Of a DNA stretch of 42,358 nt, positions 14,627-22,664 are shown piece after piece. The stretch is from a virus. The position numbers and the translations under genes are program-made. Numbering within the stretch: the first letter of the stretch is position 1; each line of letters starts with the position of its first letter. The notes under the pieces were generated by a model. It was not told the DNA's origin, made no database searches, and saw only the letters and a program-made list of their open reading frames with translations. Where the stretch lies: positions 1 to 42,358 of the IMG/VR virus record IMGVR_UViG_3300037264_006454. One strand, given 5' to 3'.

Positions 14627-17600
14627 CTTTGCCCTTCCCAAAAGTCGTTCCGTGGGCGAATGCCGGCACGGGGTGGTAGTCCTCGAGGTCCGTACTCCAC
14701 GCCTGCCCGGCACCTTCCGTCAGGGCTTTGGCCAGGTTACGGTAACCGAGCGCGCTCATCCAGTTCCGCTTGAGAAGCGGTAGCGTTGTCACGCTTTTCA
14801 GCATGGGTGCGTGCTGGATGGCATCCTTCTTCACCAGGACCTCTTTGTGGCCCAGTGCCTTGAGAAGGATGACCTCTTTGGTGCCGACCACTGTGCCGGC
14901 CCGGAGCAGCCCGTAGGTCCTCTCCAAAGTATAGCCGACCGCGTCCGCGACGGGTACCGTGGCGACCAGATTCTCGTTGTAATGCTGCGCCACGGTATAG
15001 GGCACGACGTCGCCCGGGACAAAGTCAGATTGCTTAGGATTATTGAGCACTCGGGTGGTGTTCCCGAGGCTCCTGACCACCGTCTCGAACACCTTCCGGT
15101 GAATCCGGACGCCCTGGTCTGAGTAGGCCTTGTGCAGCTCATCCACGACGTACTCCTGGGCGGGCTGCATGCCCTTCAGCTGCACGAGGTCCTGTGGCTT
15201 CACCACACCCTCGGAGAGAGTGTCGCCCGCACGCACACGGGCACCCACGGCGACCTTCAGGCCCCTTCCATGTGGTACGTGGACCTTCTTGTCGCCCACG
15301 TAAATGTCAAAGCCGCCGGCGATACCCTTGGTCACTAAAGTGACCAAGCCGTCATGAGGCGCGAGCGCCGCGGCCCCGGGCACGACCTTTGGCATCTTGA
15401 GCAGCTGGTCGATGCGCTTATAGCCGCCTGGTTCTACGCCAGTTTTGGCGGTCCCGCCTGTATGGAATGAGCTCAGTACAAGCTGCACCAACGGCTCTGA
15501 AATAGTCTGCCCTGCCTTAGCGCCGATGTTCTCCCCTACTTCGGGGGTATGACCGTGCTCGTCCAGGCCGTAGCATTTGGCGCAGGTGCCCTTGGGCTGC
15601 AGGCAAGTCAGCGGGCTTCTGACCATGACCTGCTTAGCTCCCCCTTTACGGAGGCGGTTGGCCACGGCCGCATCGATCAGCACGTTGGTAACGGCCTGGA
15701 AGCGCTCCAAGATATCCTGGCTGTCGACGTTCATCAGCACGCCCTTCTTGGTGCCGCAGTCCTTGGCCGAGATAACGTTGTCGATGGTACTGGCCATGAT
15801 GTCCTTCGAGAAGGCACCAGGCAGGCTCGTCTGAATCGCACGATCCATCATGCCCCGGCGGGCGCCGTACATGCTGGTCCAGTAGTCGCCAATGTCGAGG
15901 CCCTCGGCGTACGACTTCTTGATGACTGACGGTACGATTTTACCGGACGCGTCTGTTACAAATAAAGGGGTTGCGAGCATCTGTCTGAGTTGGCCACGTT
16001 CACCGCGTGCCCCAGACTCGACCATGTCATAGAGCGGGTTGTTCTTGCCCTTGAACCGCTTTGAAAGGATGCTGTCCAGTAGCGCAATACCGACACGGTT
16101 GGCGTCGGCCAGGTTGGTCATGCCACCGACCTTCTTCGTGATCTTGTCGCGGTTCCCTCGCATTACCGACAGATCATCCAGGCCAAGAGTGAATCCCGTA
16201 TCGAAGGCATGCTTCTCTCCCTCGGCCTTGAGCTCGGTCAGTACTCGGCCGTACTCATTTGAGCCGAGTTCCTTGCTCAGTCGATGAAGCATGTCGTGCA
16301 TGCTCTTTTTGGAAACGGTCTCAGTTATCAGCGGCTTGTCGATGATCTTGTTCAGCCGCGCGCGGCCAGCCGGCGTCTGCGACAGGTAGAAGAGGCCTAC
16401 CTGCGCTTCTTGCGACGGCACCATCATCAGCTTGCCCGTGCCCGGCTGGTATAGGTTCCTGGACGGTAGCATCTTCTCAGCTTCGCGGTTGGCTTCGTCA
16501 GATATCGGGACGTGTACAACGACGGTGTCCCCGTCGAAATCCAATCCAAAGCCCTTGTTGATAAGTGGCTGCACCTTCACCGCTGTCCCCGAAGTCAGCT
16601 TCGGCCGGAAGGCCATGATCGAAAATTTGTGCAGTGACGGCGCCCGGTTTAGCAGCACCTTGCGGCTGGCCATCACTACATCGAGAGCTTTCTTGGCGAG
16701 CTCTGTCTTGAGCTTGATCTCATCCAGGGCCTGGTTGGGGGTCTTGCCGAAGCGGCCGAGCTCGCGGACGAGGAACGGCTCAAAGACCTTCCAGGCCATT
16801 TGCTCTGGAATCGCAAGTTCATCTACTCCCAACGTAGGCTCTGGAATTGCGGTTGCGCGGCCAGCGTAGTCCTGCCGCTTACTGAGCATCTTGCTGATGA
16901 AGAATCCTTCTTTGGGCTGGCCCTCGGCGCCACCACCCTTGATATCTGAGATGAAGCCGGCGCGCTCACGGCCTTTGATGGGGATGTCGACCAGGCCGCT
17001 GATGCCCTTGGCGTGGTGGTAGATATCGCCACGGATCATGGCCTTGTCTTCTTCAGGCAGCATGTCCACGACTGGAAACTTGTGCAGCTGATTCAGAATG
17101 GCCAAGTTCTGGTAGATCAGGTTCACGTCCGACGTGGTCGTACTGCCGTCGGGCAGAGTGTAGATGGGCCTGTACACCGGTGGGACGACCGGCATGGTCT
17201 TTCGCAAGTACGCTTCAGTAGGTTTCAGGTCGTACTTCTTCAGCGCCATCAGGTAGCGAATCTTCTTGTTGAGATCATCCAGCACAGCACCCTTGGCCGT
17301 CTTGGACTTCTCCAGGTGGCCCTTGAGCTGGGCATCAACGTCGATGTTGCCGAGCAGCTTCTCTACGGCGTGCCCGCCAGTGACTCCGCGGCCTTCTTTG
17401 TTGAGATCCCCGTTCTTATCCAGATGAAGCCGACCGGCCATGAGCTCGTCGTACTTGCCGCCGAGACCGGTGAGCTTACGGACAGCATTCTCAAACACCG
17501 GGTTGACGATCGGTTCTTTGAGGTTGATGTGCCCCCACTTGGTCCCTTTGAAGCCGCCGAATTTGACCGGATCCAGGAAGCCGTCCTTCTCGGGCTGCTT

Positions 17601-20591
17601 GTCCTTGGCTCTGAAAAACTTTGGGTTGGTGACCTCTCCGGAAGAGAGCTTCTTGACCTCGCTGTCTGTCAGCGGGGCAAGCGTCAGCTTGGAGCCGTCC
17701 TTTCTGACGTCAATGCCGGCGCCGCGCAGATAGGCCATGAACTTGTCGTAGACAAAGGGCGAGGTCGGAGGCGGCAGCTGCTGCCCTTCTTTGAGTGCCT
17801 TCCAGTACTCGTCGTTCTGGCTGGCCTTGGTCGTGCTCATCTCCCGCAGGTTGGCGCGCGCCCCGTGGGAGAGCATGGAGTACATCGTCAGCAAATCGAG
17901 CGACTTTGAACTCTCCTCGCCGCCGGCTTTGAGCGGTTGCAGGTTTATGTCGTAAGGGTGGCCTGGACCGCCCTGGCGCGCGGAGAAGTTACCCTGGCTC
18001 AGTTTGAAGAGCTTCAATATGTAGGGATTGCCCACGTGCACGCGGCCGAGCTTCTTGCCGGTGACCGGATCAAAGAGCTCTTCCTTGTCATCTACGCCGG
18101 CATCCTTCAAATGCTTCTTGGTTGTCTCGAGGTAATCCTCGTTGGTGAAGTTGCTCATCACGTACGGCTTGCCCTTTTTCTTGGCTGCCTTGGCAATGGA
18201 CGACTCGTAGGTCTGACCAATGTTGATGCGTGAGATGATGCCGTGCGGGTTGAGCAGGATATCTACGGCCTCGCCCTTGGCGTTGCGTGGGGCGTCCCCG
18301 TCCTTGATGATGCGGGTGATGATGCCCTTGTTCCCGTGCCTACCCGCTAATTTATCTCCGATCTTAGCTCGTTCCTCTGTGCGTATGAAAACCGTCACGC
18401 CCTTGGAAGTGCGCTGCACGTCGATGACTTCGCCTGTGTCATCGTAGGACCAGTACACGCTATCGTCCCTGGGCCGGTCCGCGAGCTGGCGTTGAACGAC
18501 GCCGATCATCTTGCTCGGTTCCCGGCGGCGAAGGGCGGCGATGACCGCGTCTCCCATTTCCACCTTCTGGCCCTTGCGGATGACGCCGTCTTCGTCGAGC
18601 TTCTTCAGGTTCTCAGGGGTGAGCGCGTTCGGGTACTGCGTCTTGAATGTGCTCAGCTTGAGTACGGTCGTATCGTCAGTATCAAGCGTCTTCCTATGAA
18701 TATGCGTACTGGTGAGCTTTTCAGCTGCAGCCTCAGTAATAACGATCCCGTCGTCGTGGTTGAGACCTTGATACGGCAGATATGCAGTCCTGAGATTCGT
18801 ACCGAGTGCAAGAGTGCCGCCTTTGGTGAAGTTGCTTTCGGCCAAGAGCTGGCCCTTCTTGACCTTCTGTCCTACGGTCACGACGACTTCATGGTGCAGG
18901 TAGCTCTTACGATTCAGAACGAAATTGTTGTAGAGGCCGATCTTCTGCTCACCGGCTTTTGTTTTGAGCATCAGAAAGTCTTTGGAGATCTTTGTGATCG
19001 TGCCATCTTCCGGAGCGGTTACGGCTGTGTGCTTGCCGATCTCGTGCTCCATCGAGTTCGCACCGTAGCTGACCTGGACCAGAGGAGCTTCTCTGTGCTT
19101 GAGCGAGATCGCCTGCTCGAGCATCTTCGCCGCCATCATTGCCCGGTTGCCCTGGTTTGACGGGAGGAACGGGATCAAATTTGTGCTCATGGAGAAGAGC
19201 GCTTCCGGGGCAATGGTGAAGTAGTCCACTTCCTTGCGGGGCACCTCTATGGTTTGCCCCTTGTAGTTGACCTTTACCTTGTCACCCTTCTGGCCTGGGA
19301 ACGCGATCTTGGCATTGAAGGCTTGCGTAGCCGTGAGCTCTGCTGGCTTGTTGTTGCGGTCGGCGAGAACCATCTTCAGTTCTTTGCCGACCTTTCTCGC
19401 ACCGAGTGGAAGGTGGAGATTGGCACCTATGCGGCTGCTTTCTGGAGTGTTCACTGGATCAATGAACCCATAGTGGGTCGGGTGGATCTCGCGCATGGAC
19501 GAGGTCACTGCGTGCTCGCTAGTGACACCGCCGGATCCCATGATAGTGGCGCGGGCCTGGCCAGACGCCATCTCCAGCGGGTTCGTTTGCTCTGGCGTGG
19601 AGGACTTGTCATCCTGGGTGAAGAAGCTCTCCACGGTGGAGTTGAAAGCCTCCGGGTTCACGATCTGAGCAACGGTGGCCCTCTTCAGGTTGTCGATGCT
19701 GCGCTTTATCTTAAAGGTCAGAGTGTCTCTGTTTTTCTCGAGGCGCTCCTTGAGAAAGTCGTCGAGAGAGTGCAGTTCTTTGTACTCTAAAGAGTTCAAA
19801 TCGTGGGGCTCTTCTTTGGCCAGATGCACGTTCAAAAGCTTCTTGCTGGCAGCGAGCATCATCGGGCCGCTGACCTTGTCGAAGCCCTCGCCGAGTGTCA
19901 GCCTCGCCATTTCAGGGCTGAGCTTGGTCTTGGAGAAGTACTCTTTCAGATCGCCGACGCGGATACCAAAAGCGGTCACTGCGCGGGCGACTGACTTTGG
20001 GTCTGAGTCGCGGTTCGCCTGCAATAGCTCAGAGCCCCACGCTTGCGCTATGGCTTGGTCGCTCATGCCCATATACGACAGGATGGGGTAGAGCGGAATG
20101 TTGGCTTGCCCGCCGGCCACCTTGGAGATGGAGAAGCGGCCCTTTGTCTCATCGAACACGATGTCGAAGTTCTTTCCCTGGGCCAGGTTCACCATGGTCT
20201 TCAGTTCACCGTTCTGCTTCTTGACGATGTACACACCGGACCGCAGACGGAGCTGATTGTTGACCTGGTACTCGTTGCCGCCAACGATGTAAGAAAACCT
20301 GGGGGTGATCTTGGGCAGCAGGAACAGCCGCACCTTTGCGCTGTTGACAGCTTTGCCGGTCTGCTTGTCGATCAGTGACAGCCCTGCATATACAGGCACG
20401 CCCCACGTTCCACTTTTGGCCTTGGCCTCTGATTGAGAAGCGTAGTCAGTCTGCTCCAGCTTATCTTCCACGGTCACGCCGTCGAGTCGAAGCGACCGGA
20501 GCTTTCCTTCGATGGGGAACACGCCCCTGACCGCGTCAGTAGCTGCCTTTTTTATCGTCTCGAATTGCTGTCTGACATCGAAAGTTTTCAT
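14613..20591 (-). CDS. rpoBC: Fused beta-beta' multisubunit-type RNA polymerase (1992 aa)
   Basis: A single 1992-residue chain carrying both large subunits of a bacterial-type RNA polymerase. Beta part, about 1-925: HPTHYGFIDPVNTPESSRIG at 370-389, NLRTAYLPYQGLNHDDGIVI at 599-618, DKLAGRHGNKG at 746-756 and LNPHGIISRINIGQ at 780-793. Beta' part, about 985-1992: GHINL at 1020-1024, KRQDYAGRA at 1238-1246, NRAPSLHKF at 1315-1323, the catalytic DFDGD at 1351-1355, SGARG at 1526-1530 and a trigger loop at 1690-1714. One beta' zinc site is kept (Cys1612, 1663, 1670, 1673); the N-terminal zinc ribbon is missing. NADFDGD reads GLDFDGD. No alpha, omega or sigma gene was seen in the window. The gene leads a leftward operon of tagged genes and has no clear ribosome site. 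It could be a virion or an intracellular phage polymerase. Confidence 0.95.
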   Translation of the reverse strand: MKTFDVRQQFETIKKAATDAVRGVFPIEGKLRSLRLDGVTVEDKLEQTDYASQSEAKAKSGTWGVPVYAGLSLIDKQTGKAVNSAKVRLFLLPKITPRFSYIVGGNEYQVNNQLRLRSGVYIVKKQNGELKTMVNLAQGKNFDIVFDETKGRFSISKVAGGQANIPLYPILSYMGMSDQAIAQAWGSELLQANRDSDPKSVARAVTAFGIRVGDLKEYFSKTKLSPEMARLTLGEGFDKVSGPMMLAASKKLLNVHLAKEEPHDLNSLEYKELHSLDDFLKERLEKNRDTLTFKIKRSIDNLKRATVAQIVNPEAFNSTVESFFTQDDKSSTPEQTNPLEMASGQARATIMGSGGVTSEHAVTSSMREIHPTHYGFIDPVNTPESSRIGANLHLPLGARKVGKELKMVLADRNNKPAELTATQAFNAKIAFPGQKGDKVKVNYKGQTIEVPRKEVDYFTIAPEALFSMSTNLIPFLPSNQGNRAMMAAKMLEQAISLKHREAPLVQVSYGANSMEHEIGKHTAVTAPEDGTITKISKDFLMLKTKAGEQKIGLYNNFVLNRKSYLHHEVVVTVGQKVKKGQLLAESNFTKGGTLALGTNLRTAYLPYQGLNHDDGIVITEAAAEKLTSTHIHRKTLDTDDTTVLKLSTFKTQYPNALTPENLKKLDEDGVIRKGQKVEMGDAVIAALRRREPSKMIGVVQRQLADRPRDDSVYWSYDDTGEVIDVQRTSKGVTVFIRTEERAKIGDKLAGRHGNKGIITRIIKDGDAPRNAKGEAVDILLNPHGIISRINIGQTYESSIAKAAKKKGKPYVMSNFTNEDYLETTKKHLKDAGVDDKEELFDPVTGKKLGRVHVGNPYILKLFKLSQGNFSARQGGPGHPYDINLQPLKAGGEESSKSLDLLTMYSMLSHGARANLREMSTTKASQNDEYWKALKEGQQLPPPTSPFVYDKFMAYLRGAGIDVRKDGSKLTLAPLTDSEVKKLSSGEVTNPKFFRAKDKQPEKDGFLDPVKFGGFKGTKWGHINLKEPIVNPVFENAVRKLTGLGGKYDELMAGRLHLDKNGDLNKEGRGVTGGHAVEKLLGNIDVDAQLKGHLEKSKTAKGAVLDDLNKKIRYLMALKKYDLKPTEAYLRKTMPVVPPVYRPIYTLPDGSTTTSDVNLIYQNLAILNQLHKFPVVDMLPEEDKAMIRGDIYHHAKGISGLVDIPIKGRERAGFISDIKGGGAEGQPKEGFFISKMLSKRQDYAGRATAIPEPTLGVDELAIPEQMAWKVFEPFLVRELGRFGKTPNQALDEIKLKTELAKKALDVVMASRKVLLNRAPSLHKFSIMAFRPKLTSGTAVKVQPLINKGFGLDFDGDTVVVHVPISDEANREAEKMLPSRNLYQPGTGKLMMVPSQEAQVGLFYLSQTPAGRARLNKIIDKPLITETVSKKSMHDMLHRLSKELGSNEYGRVLTELKAEGEKHAFDTGFTLGLDDLSVMRGNRDKITKKVGGMTNLADANRVGIALLDSILSKRFKGKNNPLYDMVESGARGERGQLRQMLATPLFVTDASGKIVPSVIKKSYAEGLDIGDYWTSMYGARRGMMDRAIQTSLPGAFSKDIMASTIDNVISAKDCGTKKGVLMNVDSQDILERFQAVTNVLIDAAVANRLRKGGAKQVMVRSPLTCLQPKGTCAKCYGLDEHGHTPEVGENIGAKAGQTISEPLVQLVLSSFHTGGTAKTGVEPGGYKRIDQLLKMPKVVPGAAALAPHDGLVTLVTKGIAGGFDIYVGDKKVHVPHGRGLKVAVGARVRAGDTLSEGVVKPQDLVQLKGMQPAQEYVVDELHKAYSDQGVRIHRKVFETVVRSLGNTTRVLNNPKQSDFVPGDVVPYTVAQHYNENLVATVPVADAVGYTLERTYGLLRAGTVVGTKEVILLKALGHKEVLVKKDAIQHAPMLKSVTTLPLLKRNWMSALGYRNLAKALTEGAGQAWSTDLEDYHPVPAFAHGTTFGKGKDGKY

Positions 20592-20598
20592 CTAAGTT

Positions 20599-20607
20599 GG
20601 GTATAAG
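20599..20607 (+). promoter_or_regulatory. Candidate promoter element GGGTATAAG in a divergent intergenic region
   Basis: TATAAG at 20602-20607 lies 35 bases before the 30-aa ORF on the plus strand. Read on the other strand the same site is GGCTTATACCC, only about 8-18 bases before the polymerase ATG, so one element may face both ways and the polymerase mRNA could be nearly leaderless. Confidence 0.4.
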
Positions 20608-20642
20608 CCTATTGGGAACTCTAACAAAGACAGTGAGAGCCA

Positions 20643-20735
20643 ATGCTAGAGCTGGACACAACAATACTTGAAATACTACTCGGAATACTAACCAAAAGTT
20701 TACCACAACAGAACATGGGAGTGGAGAATGGGTGA
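20643..20735 (+). CDS. Small hydrophobic ORF (30 aa)
   Basis: A 30-codon frame with MLELDTTILEILLGILTKSL at the start. That forms an amphipathic or membrane-seeking helix of Leu/Ile with acidic residues. GTGAGAGCC lies just before the ATG, and its stop overlaps the start of the 109-aa gene, a typical coupled arrangement. It could be a leader peptide controlling the next gene or a small membrane peptide. Function unknown. Confidence 0.4.
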   Translation: MLELDTTILEILLGILTKSLPQQNMGVENG

Positions 20736-21057
20736 GGCTGTAGGCCTGTGGATCAGGACGAGGGGAGTCCTGGCGGAGATATTCGGCCAGGTGGCGACGA
20801 TCGACTTCTGGAAGCAATTGGCGAGGGACATGGTTCAGCAAATGTTCGCGGCTTTTTTGATGACACTTGGGGGGACTCTGGCGTTTTACGGTAAGAAACG
20901 ATTGAACAAAGAAATGCAGGCAACGACAGAGCCCGAGTCTGGTGCGGCCGCGCGAGCGTTTGGTGGTTTCCACCCAAGCGCTTCGTTCACACCGTCTGGG
21001 GCATATCCGGTTCCGCCAGCGCCATCTGGCGATGCGCGGTTCCCCGGGTTTCGGTAA
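20728..21057 (+). CDS. Small membrane protein (109 aa), unknown
   Basis: A 109-residue protein with one probable membrane helix at about residues 38-54 (MFAAFLMTLGGTLAFYG) followed by positively charged KKRLNK. The last 45 residues are Gly/Pro/Ala-rich and probably disordered. GGAGTGGAG precedes the ATG. Together with the 30-aa ORF it forms a short plus-strand operon between a promoter-like element and a terminator, divergent from the polymerase and convergent to the 388-aa gene. A lysis, holin-like or host-membrane role is possible; no family recognised. Confidence 0.65.
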   Translation: MGEAVGLWIRTRGVLAEIFGQVATIDFWKQLARDMVQQMFAAFLMTLGGTLAFYGKKRLNKEMQATTEPESGAAARAFGGFHPSASFTPSGAYPVPPAPSGDARFPGFR

Positions 21058-21068
21058 TTGGTCCAACC

Positions 21069-21097
21069 AAAGGGGGCCTACTCGGGCTCCCTTTTTT
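21069..21097 (+). terminator. Intrinsic terminator after the small plus-strand operon
   Basis: AAAGGGGGCC pairs imperfectly with GGGCTCCCTTT across a TACTC loop, followed by a run of seven T. The mirrored A-tract on the other side means it may also act on leftward transcripts from the 388-aa gene. Confidence 0.8.
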
Positions 21098-21110
21098 TAC
21101 GTTCTCTGTG

Positions 21111-22277
21111 CTACAGAGCCGGGGTTTCATTTCCTGTCGAAACACCGTCCGGGATCGGGGCCATGGGAGGGATCTGCTTCTTTGCCGGGGTTGCCAGCAT
21201 AGCGTCCATCATGGCCGTCTTCACACGGGTTATGCTGGCCAGGTCGCTCGCCATCTGTTCTCTCGGGTTCTTCTTTCGAATGGAGCCGGCTGCGTGGCCG
21301 CCCAGGGCCATGGCACCGCCGAAGCCGATGGCTTTACCGGCGCCGGTTATGTTCTTTCTGAAGGCCTTTATCGAGGAGCCAGTGGCCTGCAACTTCTCTG
21401 GAAGGAAGTGCTTCTTGACCAGGTCCTCGATCTTTTTGTCCGCACTCACGGCAGCCTTGCCGAAGCTAGCTACTCCGCCCATATCGGCGATGAAGCTGTC
21501 TATGCGGGCCTTATCCAACTTGAGATCACGCATGGCCCACCTGGACTTTTTACCGCCCTCTACGATATCCAGGAACAGGTCAGCGTGGCGCGGAGAGTAC
21601 TTGGAGATGGCTCTGTACGCGGGGGCTACGTAGTGCTTGCCCACTTCCTGGCCAGATATCAGAGGGCCAAGATACTTGGCCGGATAGTCGATTGCGCTCA
21701 CCGCTACCGGGTGCTTGAGCCATTTCGTAGCCAGCGTTCTGGCACCGCCGCGAATTCCCTCCGCGCCTTGCATGACTGAGGAGAGTATTTTCTGAGTGTT
21801 GGTCAGTGGCTTGCCCAAATCTTGTTTGGCAGCGATGGCCATCAGGCGACGCAGGCCCTTACCAGCCGCGGTAGCCAAAAATGGTAGCGTTGCCAAGTCA
21901 ATGCTGAGGCCCGCCCCGTGCGGGAGCGGGTGGCCAGCAATGGCGCTCGCGGCCTCGATAGCGCTGCCCAGCATCGCCCTCTTTTCACTTTCCGGAAGGA
22001 TGGCGGCCAGGTTGAAGAGCGGGCCTTTATCGCGCAGGTTGTAGAACCGCTTTACGCGGTTCAGGGCGGCGTGCTCTTCGCGGGCTGCGCGCCTTCGCAA
22101 AAACCCGGTACCGAAAGCCGAGCTCCCCAACCCCAGGGCGGTGCCCTTCATTCCCTTGTAGCCGGCTATGCCTGCACCAGCGAGTGCGGCGGTCGTGGCG
22201 GCCGTGTAAAGGTTCTTGAGCTTCTTCTGGTTTTCGTAGCTCTTGATATCAGCTTTAATTTTAGCCCTGGGATCCAT
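21111..22277 (-). CDS. Ala/Gly-rich protein with hydrophobic segments (388 aa)
   Basis: 388 residues from the ATG at 22277, which overlaps the end of the tagged 70-aa gene (longer start at 22373 rejected). Hydrophobic Ala/Gly stretches occur near residues 22-45 (TAATTAALAGAGIAGYKG) and 330-350 (AIGFGGAMALGGHAAGS), with many Lys/Arg between. It resembles the internal or ejected virion proteins of tailed phages in composition (basic, Ala-rich, partly membrane-active), but I recognise no family. It is the last gene of the portal operon before the divergent polymerase region. Confidence 0.6.
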   Translation of the reverse strand: MDPRAKIKADIKSYENQKKLKNLYTAATTAALAGAGIAGYKGMKGTALGLGSSAFGTGFLRRRAAREEHAALNRVKRFYNLRDKGPLFNLAAILPESEKRAMLGSAIEAASAIAGHPLPHGAGLSIDLATLPFLATAAGKGLRRLMAIAAKQDLGKPLTNTQKILSSVMQGAEGIRGGARTLATKWLKHPVAVSAIDYPAKYLGPLISGQEVGKHYVAPAYRAISKYSPRHADLFLDIVEGGKKSRWAMRDLKLDKARIDSFIADMGGVASFGKAAVSADKKIEDLVKKHFLPEKLQATGSSIKAFRKNITGAGKAIGFGGAMALGGHAAGSIRKKNPREQMASDLASITRVKTAMMDAMLATPAKKQIPPMAPIPDGVSTGNETPAL

Positions 22278-22473
22278 ACGCCCCTCTGACCATCTTCTCT
22301 TCTGGATCTTGCGTGGCCTTGTGCACGCCGTAAGCGGCTGCGCCAGTACCAAGCGCACCCCAACCAACCGCACGCTTCAGCTTAGACAGCGGCTTGCCCT
22401 GCTTGGCGGCGAGGTTCTGGTACCAGCCCGCGCGCTTTACAAAGCCCTCTATAAAAGAACTTTTTCGTCCCAT
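22261..22473 (-). CDS. Tagged small membrane-like protein (70 aa)
   Basis: A 70-residue protein starting MGRKSSFIEGFVKRAGWYQN, a version of the shared tag with Ile for Trp. Residues about 37-49 (VGWGALGTGAAAY) form a short Gly/Ala hydrophobic stretch similar to the C-terminal segment of the helicase. The ATG lies inside the end of the 71-aa gene and the stop overlaps the start of the 388-aa gene, so the three are coupled. Function unknown. Confidence 0.65.
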   Translation of the reverse strand: MGRKSSFIEGFVKRAGWYQNLAAKQGKPLSKLKRAVGWGALGTGAAAYGVHKATQDPEEKMVRGAYGSQG

Positions 22474-22664
22474 GTGACCACCAGTATAACGTATTCGTGA
22501 ATGCTGGCTATGTTGCCTTCTTCACTGAACTTTTTTTCTGAAATCTTCTCTTTGTACTCTTTGACGATCGTACAAAGTGGGTCGTTCAGGATCTCGTCGT
22601 ACTCTCGAAGTTCCTCAGTAGAGTCCGTGTTGAACTTCTGGGTCTGTCGCCGAATGTCGTACAT
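22449..22664 (-). CDS. Unknown small acidic protein (71 aa)
   Basis: 71 residues, rich in Glu and Lys, starting MYDIRRQTQKFNTDSTEELR and ending VILVVTWDEKVLL. The start overlaps the portal stop (TAATG). No domain recognised. Its coupling to the portal gene suggests it is made with head proteins. Confidence 0.6.
   Translation of the reverse strand: MYDIRRQTQKFNTDSTEELREYDEILNDPLCTIVKEYKEKISEKKFSEEGNIASIHEYVILVVTWDEKVLL

Noticed and set aside
17013-17909. 298-codon plus-strand frame inside the RNA polymerase gene
   Set aside because: Antisense shadow of a conserved polymerase region.
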